Positions 7,877-14,112 of a stretch of DNA of 16,508 nucleotides are shown piece after piece. Origin of the DNA: Anaerolineae bacterium (lineage in GTDB: Bacteria > Chloroflexota > Anaerolineae > DRVO01); contig JAAYAV010000105.1 in NCBI GenBank assembly GCA_012719195.1, positions 1 to 16,508 of the forward strand. The letters are read 5' to 3'. The notes beneath the pieces are model-generated. The model was not told the DNA's origin, ran no database searches, and was given only the letters and a program-made list of their open reading frames with translations. Position numbers and translations under genes: made by a program. Each line of letters begins with the position of its first letter. The first letter of the stretch is position 1.

Positions 7877-9172
7877 CTAGGTATGATTCCCCCCAGGATT
7901 CCTTCTGATTTCGCGTACCGCTTCCTCGGCCGCAGCGGCGCGGATCTCCCCCGATCGCACCAGCCACTTGGCCACCAGTTCGACCTCTGCGCCCACGGCA
8001 CCGGCCGCCAGGGCCATCTGCCGCGCATGAAGGGCCATGTGCCCCCGCTGGATGCCCTCGGTAGCCAGCGCCCACAAGGCGGCAAGGTTCTGTGCCAGCC
8101 CCACAGCCGCCATTACCATAGCCAGATCCCGCGCCCGTTCGACCCCGAGCAGACGGAGGCAGGCTTGTGCAGCCGGATGTGCCTTGGTCGCACCCCCCAC
8201 CGTACCGACGGCGAGGGGCAGCTCGAGGCTTCCCGCCAGGCCGTGAGCGCTCACTGACCAACGGCTCAGCGGGGTGTAGGTGCCTCCGCGAGCAGCGTAG
8301 GCATGAGCGCCCGCCTCAGTTGCCCGCCAGTCGTTGCCCGTCGCCACCGCGACGGCGTCGATGCCGTTCATGATGCCCTTGTTATGAGTGGCGGCGCGGT
8401 ATGGGTCCACCGCCGCCAGCGCGTAGGCCTCCACGATGCGAGTTGCCACTTGGTGGCCTCTGAGGTCGTTCCGCGCCAGCGCCTCCAGCGGCACCGTGAC
8501 GCGCGCGCGCGCGAGCCGGCGGTCGGCCAGGTTGCTGAGAATGCGCAGATTGGCCCGGCCGCCCGTGATCGTCTCGAGAAGCGGAGCCACCGCCTCGACG
8601 GCCGTGTTCACCGCGTTGGCGCCCATGGCGTCCAGCGTGTCATAGAGCAGGTGCAGAACCAGCATCGGTCCCGCCGGGCTTTGCTGGAAGGCGCGAATCT
8701 CCAGTCGCTTGGCTCCCCCTCCCAACTCCACGATCCGCGAGGGCCGGGCGTTGGCGAGGGCCAGGATGTCGGCCTCCCGCTCCTGCACCGCCTCAATCGC
8801 CCGCTCCAGGTTGGTGACATCCAGCAGCTGCACCTGGCCGATCATGAGCGAGTCGTCGGCCTCGGCCTCGAACCCGCCTCCCGCACGCGCCGCCAGCGCT
8901 GCCTTGCTCGCCCCCGCGATGACCGATGGCTCCTCAATCGCCATGGGCACGAGCACCTCGCGACCGTTGATCACGAAGTTGGTGGCCACCCCTAGGGGCA
9001 GGGCCAAGTTGCCCAACGCGTTCTCCACCATCGCATCGGCGATGCTCAGGTCGAGCCCAGCCGACAGCCCCGCCAGGTCCCCCTCGGCAACGCCGGCCGC
9101 GTCGGCCACACGCCTGAGGCGCTCCGAGACCGCAAGCTCGTATAGGCGTGAGAGTCGTGACGTACGGGCCAT
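7877..9172 (-). CDS. Class II hydroxymethylglutaryl-CoA reductase
   Basis: This encodes 431 residues, close to the Pseudomonas mevalonii class II enzyme (about 428). It reduces HMG-CoA to mevalonate with two NAD(P)H. The catalytic residues fall at nearly the same positions as in that enzyme: E81 in IEEPSVIAGASK, K265 in THNKGIMNGI, D281 in ATGNDWRA and H378 in GIQRGHMALH. ENALGN and DAMGANAVNT are further class motifs. There is no N-terminal membrane domain, so it is cytosolic. Class II reductases serve mevalonate breakdown in pseudomonads and synthesis in cocci and some archaea; the three downstream genes point to synthesis here. The ATG at 9172 stands 15 nt from its best Shine-Dalgarno sequence (AGGAGA, 9193-9188), an unusually long gap with no nearer in-frame start. 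It is the first gene of the mevalonate operon. Confidence 0.95.
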   Translation of the reverse strand: MARTSRLSRLYELAVSERLRRVADAAGVAEGDLAGLSAGLDLSIADAMVENALGNLALPLGVATNFVINGREVLVPMAIEEPSVIAGASKAALAARAGGGFEAEADDSLMIGQVQLLDVTNLERAIEAVQEREADILALANARPSRIVELGGGAKRLEIRAFQQSPAGPMLVLHLLYDTLDAMGANAVNTAVEAVAPLLETITGGRANLRILSNLADRRLARARVTVPLEALARNDLRGHQVATRIVEAYALAAVDPYRAATHNKGIMNGIDAVAVATGNDWRATEAGAHAYAARGGTYTPLSRWSVSAHGLAGSLELPLAVGTVGGATKAHPAAQACLRLLGVERARDLAMVMAAVGLAQNLAALWALATEGIQRGHMALHARQMALAAGAVGAEVELVAKWLVRSGEIRAAAAEEAVREIRRNPGGNHT

Positions 9173-9187
9173 GGCGTAGACGCGAAG

Positions 9188-9242
9188 TCTCCTATGATGA
9201 GCGGCAGCTGCGGCGAATTCGAGTGCGGAGACCGCTCACCAT
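9188..9242 (-). promoter_or_regulatory. Candidate structured leader of the mevalonate operon
   Basis: On the minus strand, ATGGTGAGCGG (9242-9232) pairs with CCGCTCATCAT (9204-9194) in an 11-bp stem with one G-U pair, around a 27-nt loop. The Shine-Dalgarno AGGAGA (9193-9188) directly abuts the stem. The loop edge GTCTCC (9232-9227) is fully complementary to GGAGAC (9192-9187), which contains the Shine-Dalgarno core. Helix formation could thus hide or expose the ribosome site. It matches no riboswitch class I know. Confidence 0.45.
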
Positions 9243-9271
9243 CAACGCCAAACGGCCCGCCCTCAGGCGCC

Positions 9272-9302
9272 ATGATAGATTGTCGCCGAGCATCACTGTC
9301 AG
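9272..9302 (-). promoter_or_regulatory. Candidate promoter of the mevalonate operon
   Basis: On the minus strand CTGACA (9302-9297, five of six to TTGACA) and TATCAT (9277-9272, five of six to TATAAT) are separated by 19 bp. This spacer is longer than optimal and often marks promoters that need an activator. Initiation near 9265 would give a leader of about 92 nt containing the stem-loop at 9194-9242. The -35 box is itself the third CTGACAG repeat. Confidence 0.5.
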
Positions 9303-9334
9303 AAGCTGTCAGAAGCGGCCCGAGGCCCTGTCAG
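9296..9334 (-). promoter_or_regulatory. Phased CTGACAG direct repeats, candidate operator
   Basis: On the minus strand the decamer CTTCTGACAG occurs twice in perfect tandem (9315-9306 and 9305-9296), and its CTGACAG core occurs a third time at 9334-9328. Core-to-core distances are 22 and 10 nt, about two turns and one turn of the helix, so all three lie on one face of the DNA. The most downstream copy is the -35 box. This is the layout expected for a regulator binding as a direct-repeat oligomer. Confidence 0.5.
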
Positions 9335-9362
9335 GCTCGCGGTCGCGGTGCGCGCGGAGCGC

Positions 9363-11303
9363 TCACGAGTCAGTCTCGCCGGCGCGGATCTCCATGTCCG
9401 CCAGGACCCGCGCCATCTCTTTCACCGCCACCCTCTGCTTGCGGTAGAAGTCCGACTCGCTGAGGGCGAGGTTGCGGGCGATGTCTTTGGCTCGCATGCC
9501 CTGGACGTACTTCATCTCCAGGACATTGTACAGGTCCCACTCCGCCGACCTGGTGCGTTCTCCCGGGGGGCGCAACGCCTCGATGGCGTGCACGAGAACG
9601 GCGCGTAGAGCACGGACAGGGTTGCCGCCGTTCTCCTGCATGGCGGCCCGAACTACCCGCAGCTGCAGCAAGGGGCTCTCGCGCAGCTGAGTGCTCCCCC
9701 AGTAGTTGCGCAGGGCAGACCGAACCAGGCTGGGGAACTCCGGGCTCAGAACGGGGTTCGCCAGCATGGCCTGCGCCCCGCCGTACGAACCACCCTTGCG
9801 AAGACGTTGTACGCTGTCGATCTCCGGCAGCAGCTGCCTCAGGGCACTGAAGACCTGGCGCTGCAGACGCATGTCCTCGATGGCGGCCGAGGCGCGTGAC
9901 ACGAGGACGTCGAGCACGGTGAGCTCCTCTTCGTCCAGGGCCGCCGGCGCCATTCCGCCCGACCACCCCAGCACCCCGACCGGTGCGCCGCCGGCCCTTT
10001 CGTGAAGGGAGACCAGCCATCCATCTGCCTGCTCCAGGGCGTCATCGGCGGCCAGCAGACCTTCTTCGGCCTCATCCCCCCATGCCGATGCCCGTGCCTG
10101 AAGCCAGGCCGCCACCTCCGGCAGCTCCGGTACCTGCGCTGCGGACCCGACGGAGCTCTGCACCTTCAGTTCGCCGATGTCGCCCGGCGGAAGGGCGGCG
10201 ACAAACGCTCCCCGCGCCCGAGTCAGGTCACAGGCCTCGATGAGGATGTTCTCCAGCACCTGCCGAAAGTCGGTCGTTGTCAGAAGCCGGCGCTCCAACT
10301 CCCGCAGCCATTCCACCTCGGACCGATCCTGGCGGTATGCGAAGCGATCGACAAGCGGCTGCGCCAGGCTGATCAGGACCTGCAGCAGCACCACCACCCC
10401 GACAACGGCGAAGGTCAGGAATGCCCCCCGTCTCAGCCCCAGCACCGTGATGGACTGGGGCACCGCCCGCATCACCATGAGGACACCGACACCGACCAGG
10501 GGCCCCCGGAGCAGATACTGGGTGAACTCCTGCTTGACCACGCGCTCGGGGGCGAGCACGCCGTAGAAAGCGACGCTATAGCCCATTACCACCAGCATTA
10601 CCATCACCGCCGAGCTGCCCACTGAGGACAGCAGGTGCACCAGCCAGGCGGCACCCTGCCCGGGGAGGCCGGCAACGATCAAGAAGGGGAACACCCCCAG
10701 TGCCGGCGCCGCAAAGGAAAGGGCCAAGTAGGTGAGACGTCGCCGCGAATCCCGCGTGACGGTGCTCTGACGTGCCATGGCGATGTTGACCGCCCCAAGC
10801 ACGGTGGTAGCGGCGAAGTAGAGGGCGAAGAGCCAGAACAGCGGCCCGGCCCGGAGATGGGCAGCACTGCCCAGGTAGACCCCGTCCTGCACGAGGAGGT
10901 CACTGAGGAGCGTGAGCGCCAACAGGCCCACTCCGATGGCGTAACCAGCGGCGACGGTGACGGCGCCGCCCGGCGCCCGCCGGTTCACGCTCCGCAGCAA
11001 AGCCTGTGAAAGATGCAGGTAGGCGGCGGGCACGAAGGCGATACCCAGCCACTGGAAGCGCAGCCAGAAAGCGGAGCCGTCCTCCCCCACCGAGTTGATC
11101 ACCGCCACATCGCCTATGTACACCACCGTCACGAAGGCCATGAGCGCCGTGAAGGCTCGGCCCACCCCGCTGTAGACGTTGTGCGTGAGCACGTAAACCA
11201 TCAGCGCGAAGGCAGTGAGCAGAACGGCCGAGGCTAGGGCAGCATCAAGGCTTACCAGCAGTCCGGTGAGGGTGATGTCGGCGAGGCCGAGGGCAGTGAG
11301 CAT
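9363..11303 (-). CDS. Membrane-bound sensor-regulator: multi-pass membrane region, GAF-like domain, C-terminal HTH
   Basis: This encodes 646 residues. About nine hydrophobic segments (roughly 20-316) resemble the 7TM sensor regions of bacterial histidine kinases. A linker (FAYRQDRSEVEWLRELE) leads to a GAF-like domain (about 340-478). A further domain (about 500-580) holds VRSALRNYWGS and ESPLLQLRVVRAAM. The C-terminal helix-turn-helix (about 588-636) contains MKYVQGMRAKDIARNLALSE, like sigma-70 region 4 or NarL-type HTH. No HisKA, HATPase or receiver domain is present, so this looks like a one-component regulator that senses at the membrane or in the cytosol and binds DNA directly. I recall the C-terminal architecture as typical of Chloroflexota. 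Its ATG shares one base with the GNAT stop (TGATG) and has no clear Shine-Dalgarno sequence. Lying 190 bp upstream of the mevalonate operon in the same direction, it is the obvious candidate regulator. The ligand is unknown. Confidence 0.85.
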   Translation of the reverse strand: MLTALGLADITLTGLLVSLDAALASAVLLTAFALMVYVLTHNVYSGVGRAFTALMAFVTVVYIGDVAVINSVGEDGSAFWLRFQWLGIAFVPAAYLHLSQALLRSVNRRAPGGAVTVAAGYAIGVGLLALTLLSDLLVQDGVYLGSAAHLRAGPLFWLFALYFAATTVLGAVNIAMARQSTVTRDSRRRLTYLALSFAAPALGVFPFLIVAGLPGQGAAWLVHLLSSVGSSAVMVMLVVMGYSVAFYGVLAPERVVKQEFTQYLLRGPLVGVGVLMVMRAVPQSITVLGLRRGAFLTFAVVGVVVLLQVLISLAQPLVDRFAYRQDRSEVEWLRELERRLLTTTDFRQVLENILIEACDLTRARGAFVAALPPGDIGELKVQSSVGSAAQVPELPEVAAWLQARASAWGDEAEEGLLAADDALEQADGWLVSLHERAGGAPVGVLGWSGGMAPAALDEEELTVLDVLVSRASAAIEDMRLQRQVFSALRQLLPEIDSVQRLRKGGSYGGAQAMLANPVLSPEFPSLVRSALRNYWGSTQLRESPLLQLRVVRAAMQENGGNPVRALRAVLVHAIEALRPPGERTRSAEWDLYNVLEMKYVQGMRAKDIARNLALSESDFYRKQRVAVKEMARVLADMEIRAGETDS

Positions 11304-11842
11304 CAGACGCGATACGCGAAGAGCAGAGCGATCTCATGCTCGGAGAACAGGTGCTCGTTGTAGCCGCTGAACTCCATACCCAGGTGCTGGAGGAAGGCAA
11401 TGGCGGGGCCGCTCTTGGCCAAGCATGGAGCCATAACCACCCGGGCGTGCAGGCGACGGGCCCCTTCGGCGGCGCTGCGCATTAGTTCCGTGCCGATTCC
11501 CTGGCGCCGGCGCTCCGGCAAGACGATGAGGTGGTCGACCGTGGCAACCCCCAGAGCGCCGTCATACGAGACCGCCACCCAGCCCACGACCTGGTCCTGC
11601 TCGGCCACCAGCAGCAGGTGTCCCCCTTGCAGCCGGGAGACTAGGTCGTCGCGCGCACTCGGGTACGGTACCTCGAGGGGTCGCGGCAGCCTCACCTGGG
11701 AGAACAGAAGGGAGGTCGCGATCCGCTGCGAGCTCTGCTGCATGTTCCAGACCTGCTCGCTGACGACGGAGCCGTCCATGCGACGACAGGCGTCCAGGTC
11801 GTTGAGGGTAGCGGGGCGGATGGTGGTATCCAAGGCGTTCAT
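11303..11842 (-). CDS. GNAT family N-acetyltransferase
   Basis: This encodes 179 residues, a normal length for GNAT enzymes, which transfer an acetyl group from acetyl-CoA to an amine. The acetyl-CoA site is clear: VDHLIVLPERRRQGIGTELM (about 102-121) with the R-x-x-G-x-G signature at 112-117. The beta4-like strand QVVGWVAVSYDG precedes it and the C-terminal AIAFLQHLGMEFSGY fits the fold. The substrate is unknown. The gene sits directly after tsaE (22 bp gap), a place often taken by rimI, the ribosomal protein S18 alanine acetyltransferase. However, the N-terminal third (about 25-65) is longer and different from what I expect for RimI, so I do not use that name. Its stop overlaps the start of the membrane regulator by one base, so the two are translated together. 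Confidence 0.85.
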   Translation of the reverse strand: MNALDTTIRPATLNDLDACRRMDGSVVSEQVWNMQQSSQRIATSLLFSQVRLPRPLEVPYPSARDDLVSRLQGGHLLLVAEQDQVVGWVAVSYDGALGVATVDHLIVLPERRRQGIGTELMRSAAEGARRLHARVVMAPCLAKSGPAIAFLQHLGMEFSGYNEHLFSEHEIALLFAYRV

Positions 11843-11864
11843 GCGAGTGAGCCCGGCATCGGCG

Positions 11865-12362
11865 CTACACGCCGAAAGCGGACATCCGGAACGCCAGCAG
11901 CAACTCCCGGTATCGCTCTCCGGAGGGCTGAAGGAGCAAGCCCCGCTTCATCTCATCGACATGCCGGAAGGTGATCCACAGACGCTCGGGGGGGATGTGG
12001 CCGGGCGCGCGATCAGGCCACTCCACCGCGGCCACACCGGACCCGCCGATGCACTCTTCGGGATCGAAACCGAGGAATGATGTCTCGCTGATGCGGTAGA
12101 AGTCGATGTGGTAGAGTGAGGGCCCGCTGGCGGAGTGGTACTCGTTGACGATGGTGTAGGAGGGGCTGGCGATGATGCCCAGTACCCCCATGCCCCGGCC
12201 GACGCCCTGTACGAAGCGGGTCTTGCCGCTGCCCAGCGGCCCCTGCAGACAGACCACATCACCGGGCTGCAGCAGCGCGCCTAAGCGCTGGCCAAGGCGG
12301 CGCGTCTGTTCCTCGCTGTGGCTGGTGAAGTCTAGGTCGTCGGGACTCAGTATAGGGCTCAT
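11865..12362 (-). CDS. tsaE: tRNA N6-threonylcarbamoyladenosine biosynthesis ATPase TsaE
   Basis: This encodes 165 residues, the usual length for the family. TsaE is the small ATPase that, with TsaB and TsaD, transfers the threonylcarbamoyl group to A37 of ANN-decoding tRNAs in the cytoplasm. Family features are visible in order: Walker A GPLGSGKT (41-48), SPSYTIVNEY (66-75), LYHIDFYR (83-90) and VEWPDR (113-118). The ATG at 12362 has CAGGAT about ten bases upstream and a promoter with a perfect TATAAT at 12395-12390. It heads the transcription unit tsaE, GNAT, membrane regulator. tsaB, a common neighbour, is not present in this window. Confidence 0.96.
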   Translation of the reverse strand: MSPILSPDDLDFTSHSEEQTRRLGQRLGALLQPGDVVCLQGPLGSGKTRFVQGVGRGMGVLGIIASPSYTIVNEYHSASGPSLYHIDFYRISETSFLGFDPEECIGGSGVAAVEWPDRAPGHIPPERLWITFRHVDEMKRGLLLQPSGERYRELLLAFRMSAFGV

Positions 12363-12389
12363 GATCTACCGATCCTGCGAAGTTGACCC

Positions 12390-12418
12390 ATTATAGGCCG
12401 AGCCGAGCGGCCCAACAA
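12390..12418 (-). promoter_or_regulatory. Promoter of the tsaE operon
   Basis: On the minus strand TTGTTG (12418-12413) and a perfect TATAAT (12395-12390) are separated by 17 bp. Initiation near 12383 leaves a short leader of about 20 nt before tsaE. The -35 box begins just after the stop codon of the upstream glycosyltransferase gene, marking an operon boundary. A GC-rich inverted repeat (GGCCG/CGGCC) fills the spacer. Confidence 0.65.
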
Positions 12419-12420
12419 CC

Positions 12421-13158
12421 TCAGTGGGGTCCCAGCAGGTACTTCGCATAGGCAACACCGCTGTAGTAGGCGGTGAGAGCGCTGAGCAGCAAGCCGTGAG
12501 CGCCCATCCGGTGCCCCTCGAGTTGGACGTAGCGGCGATAGAACTCGCGCAGCGGGCGCGACACGAGCGACCGCAGGCGCCGCGGCGCTCCCTGGGACGC
12601 CAGCGCTCGCGCCTCAAGGGAAGCATACGGCCCCTGCTTGCGGACGAACTGGCGCACTGAGCCGTAGTTGTGGTGCACCAGGGCGCTCTCCAGCCAGCCC
12701 TCGGGTCCGTCCAGAATGACCGTCTCGTGGACCGGGCGCAGGGGGTCATAGCGCGCCTTGCCGCGTCGGAGGAGCCGCAGCTGGTAGTCCGGGTACCAGC
12801 CAGCATAGCGGGTGAGCCGACCGAAGAGGTAGTTGTCGCGCGGAACCCACCACCCCACCGCGTCACCGTCCACAGCCCGGCGGATCTCGGCGGCTAGCTC
12901 CGGCGTCGAGCGCTCGTCGGCGTCAACGAAGAACACCCAGTCTCCCTGGGCCGCCTCCAGGGCCGCGCTCCGCTGGTCGGCGAAGTTGGCGAACGGATGC
13001 TCCACCACGCGCGCTCCCAGTCGGCGTGCCGCTTCCTGCGTGCCGTCGCTGCTGACAGAGTCGAACACCAGCAGGCCATCGGCCCAGAACAGGCTGCGCA
13101 GGCAGTCGGGCAGGTTGCCGGACTCGTTACGGGTCAGCACAACCGCCTCGATGGTCAC
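12421..13158 (-). CDS. Family 2 glycosyltransferase (WaaE/KdtX-like)
   Basis: This encodes 245 residues from the GTG at 13158, chosen because GGGAGGGAG precedes it and because the GT-A fold begins right there. The frame stays open much further upstream, but that part overlaps the preceding glycosyltransferase in another frame and is not coding. Typical GT2 features: VVLTRNESGNLPDCLRSL at the N-terminus, FDSVSSDGTQE, and the metal/nucleotide-sugar motif D79-A-D81-E82 in DWVFFVDADER. YPDYQLRLLRRGKARYD and PVHE match the subgroup of LPS-core beta-glucosyltransferase-like enzymes. It should add a sugar to a lipid-linked or surface glycan at the cytoplasmic face; donor and acceptor are unknown. 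The C-terminal YYSGVAYAKYLLG may be membrane-associated. It is third in an operon with another GT2 and a lipoprotein. Confidence 0.9.
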   Translation of the reverse strand: MTIEAVVLTRNESGNLPDCLRSLFWADGLLVFDSVSSDGTQEAARRLGARVVEHPFANFADQRSAALEAAQGDWVFFVDADERSTPELAAEIRRAVDGDAVGWWVPRDNYLFGRLTRYAGWYPDYQLRLLRRGKARYDPLRPVHETVILDGPEGWLESALVHHNYGSVRQFVRKQGPYASLEARALASQGAPRRLRSLVSRPLREFYRRYVQLEGHRMGAHGLLLSALTAYYSGVAYAKYLLGPH

Positions 13159-13169
13159 TGCTCCCTCCC

Positions 13170-14105
13170 TCACAACCGGGCCACATCGGCCAGCGTGGCG
13201 CGCGACTGGGAGGCCTGCGCCTCGTCTATCACCCCGTGTCGCAGCCTTCCCTCCAGCCGGACCCGCTCGCCGGCGAGACCCACCTGTACCACGGCGCGAA
13301 CCGCCCCCAGGTAGGCGCGTCCGTGGTGTTTGGCGAAGTAGCGGTAGCGGCTGCACCACAGCCGGGTATAGCTTTCCCGGCGGGTCTGGGTGGTGCTCCG
13401 GCCGGCATGGTGGACGATCACGGCTCGCGGATCGCTCCACACCTCCCAGCCGGCCGCCAGCGCCCGGCGGCACCAGTCCACCTCCTCGCAGTACAGGAAG
13501 TAGCCGGGGTCCATACCGCCGATCTCGCGCAGCATCTCCGGGCGGAGCAGCATGGCTGCGCCGAGGGGATGGTCGCAGAGGAAAGGCCACCCGCCCGCCT
13601 CCTGCTCCGGGTACCGCCCATTCAGACGGCTCTCGGTGAGCCGACCGTGCAGCGGGTAGAAGTCGAGGAAGGTCTGGGCCAAGTCGGGGAAGCGAAAGGC
13701 GGAGTGCTGGGGCGTGCCGTCGCCGTACACCAGGCCGGGCCCGATCACGCCCGCCGCGGGAAGCAACTCCATGTCCTCGAGCAGGGTGGTTAGGGCGCCC
13801 GGCGTCAGCTCCGTGTCCGGGTTGAGGAGCAGCACCGGCACCGTGCTCCCACCCATCGCCCGCAGGACGGAGTTGGTGCCGCCCACGTAGCCGCCGTTCA
13901 CGTCGCTGCGGCAGAGAACCGCCTGAGGGAACTCCGCTGCCACCAGGCCGGCGCTGCCATCGTGGCTGGCGTTGTCCCACACCCACACCCGCGCCTCGAT
14001 TCCCTCATCGGCGGCGCAGCGGTAGATGCTCTCCAGGCAGGCGCGCAGCAACTCACGCACGTTGTAGCTGATGACCGCTACCTGCACGTCGGGACGAGCG
14101 CCCAT
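13170..14105 (-). CDS. Family 2 glycosyltransferase (rhamnosyltransferase-like, WbbL type)
   Basis: This encodes 311 residues. GT-A fold landmarks are present: VAVISYNVRELLRACLESI (9-27), WDNASHDGS (43-51), NGGYVGGTN (70-78) and LLNPDTEL (93-100), the last holding the acidic nucleotide-sugar motif. The acceptor-side block GMDPGYFLYCEEVDWCRRAL (197-216) and HHAGRST (232-238) are characteristic of the WbbL-like group that transfers rhamnose or related sugars to lipid-linked glycans. The exact sugar cannot be deduced. The ATG at 14105 comes seven bases after the lipoprotein stop, with no strong Shine-Dalgarno sequence, and the stop is 11 bp before the next glycosyltransferase, so the three genes form one transcript. 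The C-terminal region (about 255-311) is arginine-rich and variable. Confidence 0.92.
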   Translation of the reverse strand: MGARPDVQVAVISYNVRELLRACLESIYRCAADEGIEARVWVWDNASHDGSAGLVAAEFPQAVLCRSDVNGGYVGGTNSVLRAMGGSTVPVLLLNPDTELTPGALTTLLEDMELLPAAGVIGPGLVYGDGTPQHSAFRFPDLAQTFLDFYPLHGRLTESRLNGRYPEQEAGGWPFLCDHPLGAAMLLRPEMLREIGGMDPGYFLYCEEVDWCRRALAAGWEVWSDPRAVIVHHAGRSTTQTRRESYTRLWCSRYRYFAKHHGRAYLGAVRAVVQVGLAGERVRLEGRLRHGVIDEAQASQSRATLADVARL

Positions 14106-14112
14106 GCCGGTC

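Noticed and set aside
7876..8085. N-terminal extension of the HMG-CoA synthase frame to 8085
   Set aside because: The extension lies inside the reductase gene, has a W/R/P-rich non-protein-like composition, and a normal archaeal-type start is available at 7875.
8501..8513. Alternating GC run (GCGCGCGCGCGCG)
   Set aside because: It could be Z-DNA-prone, but it simply encodes an Ala-Arg stretch (LARARV) inside the reductase gene.
8303..8995. 230-codon plus-strand open frame antisense to the HMG-CoA reductase gene
   Set aside because: It is rich in R, H and V with no recognisable motif, while the minus strand has all the catalytic residues of the reductase.
13159..13986. Long upstream extension of the WaaE-like glycosyltransferase frame
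   Set aside because: It overlaps the WbbL-like gene in another frame and reads as G/R/P-rich noise. The GT-A fold starts at the GTG at 13158, which has its own Shine-Dalgarno sequence.
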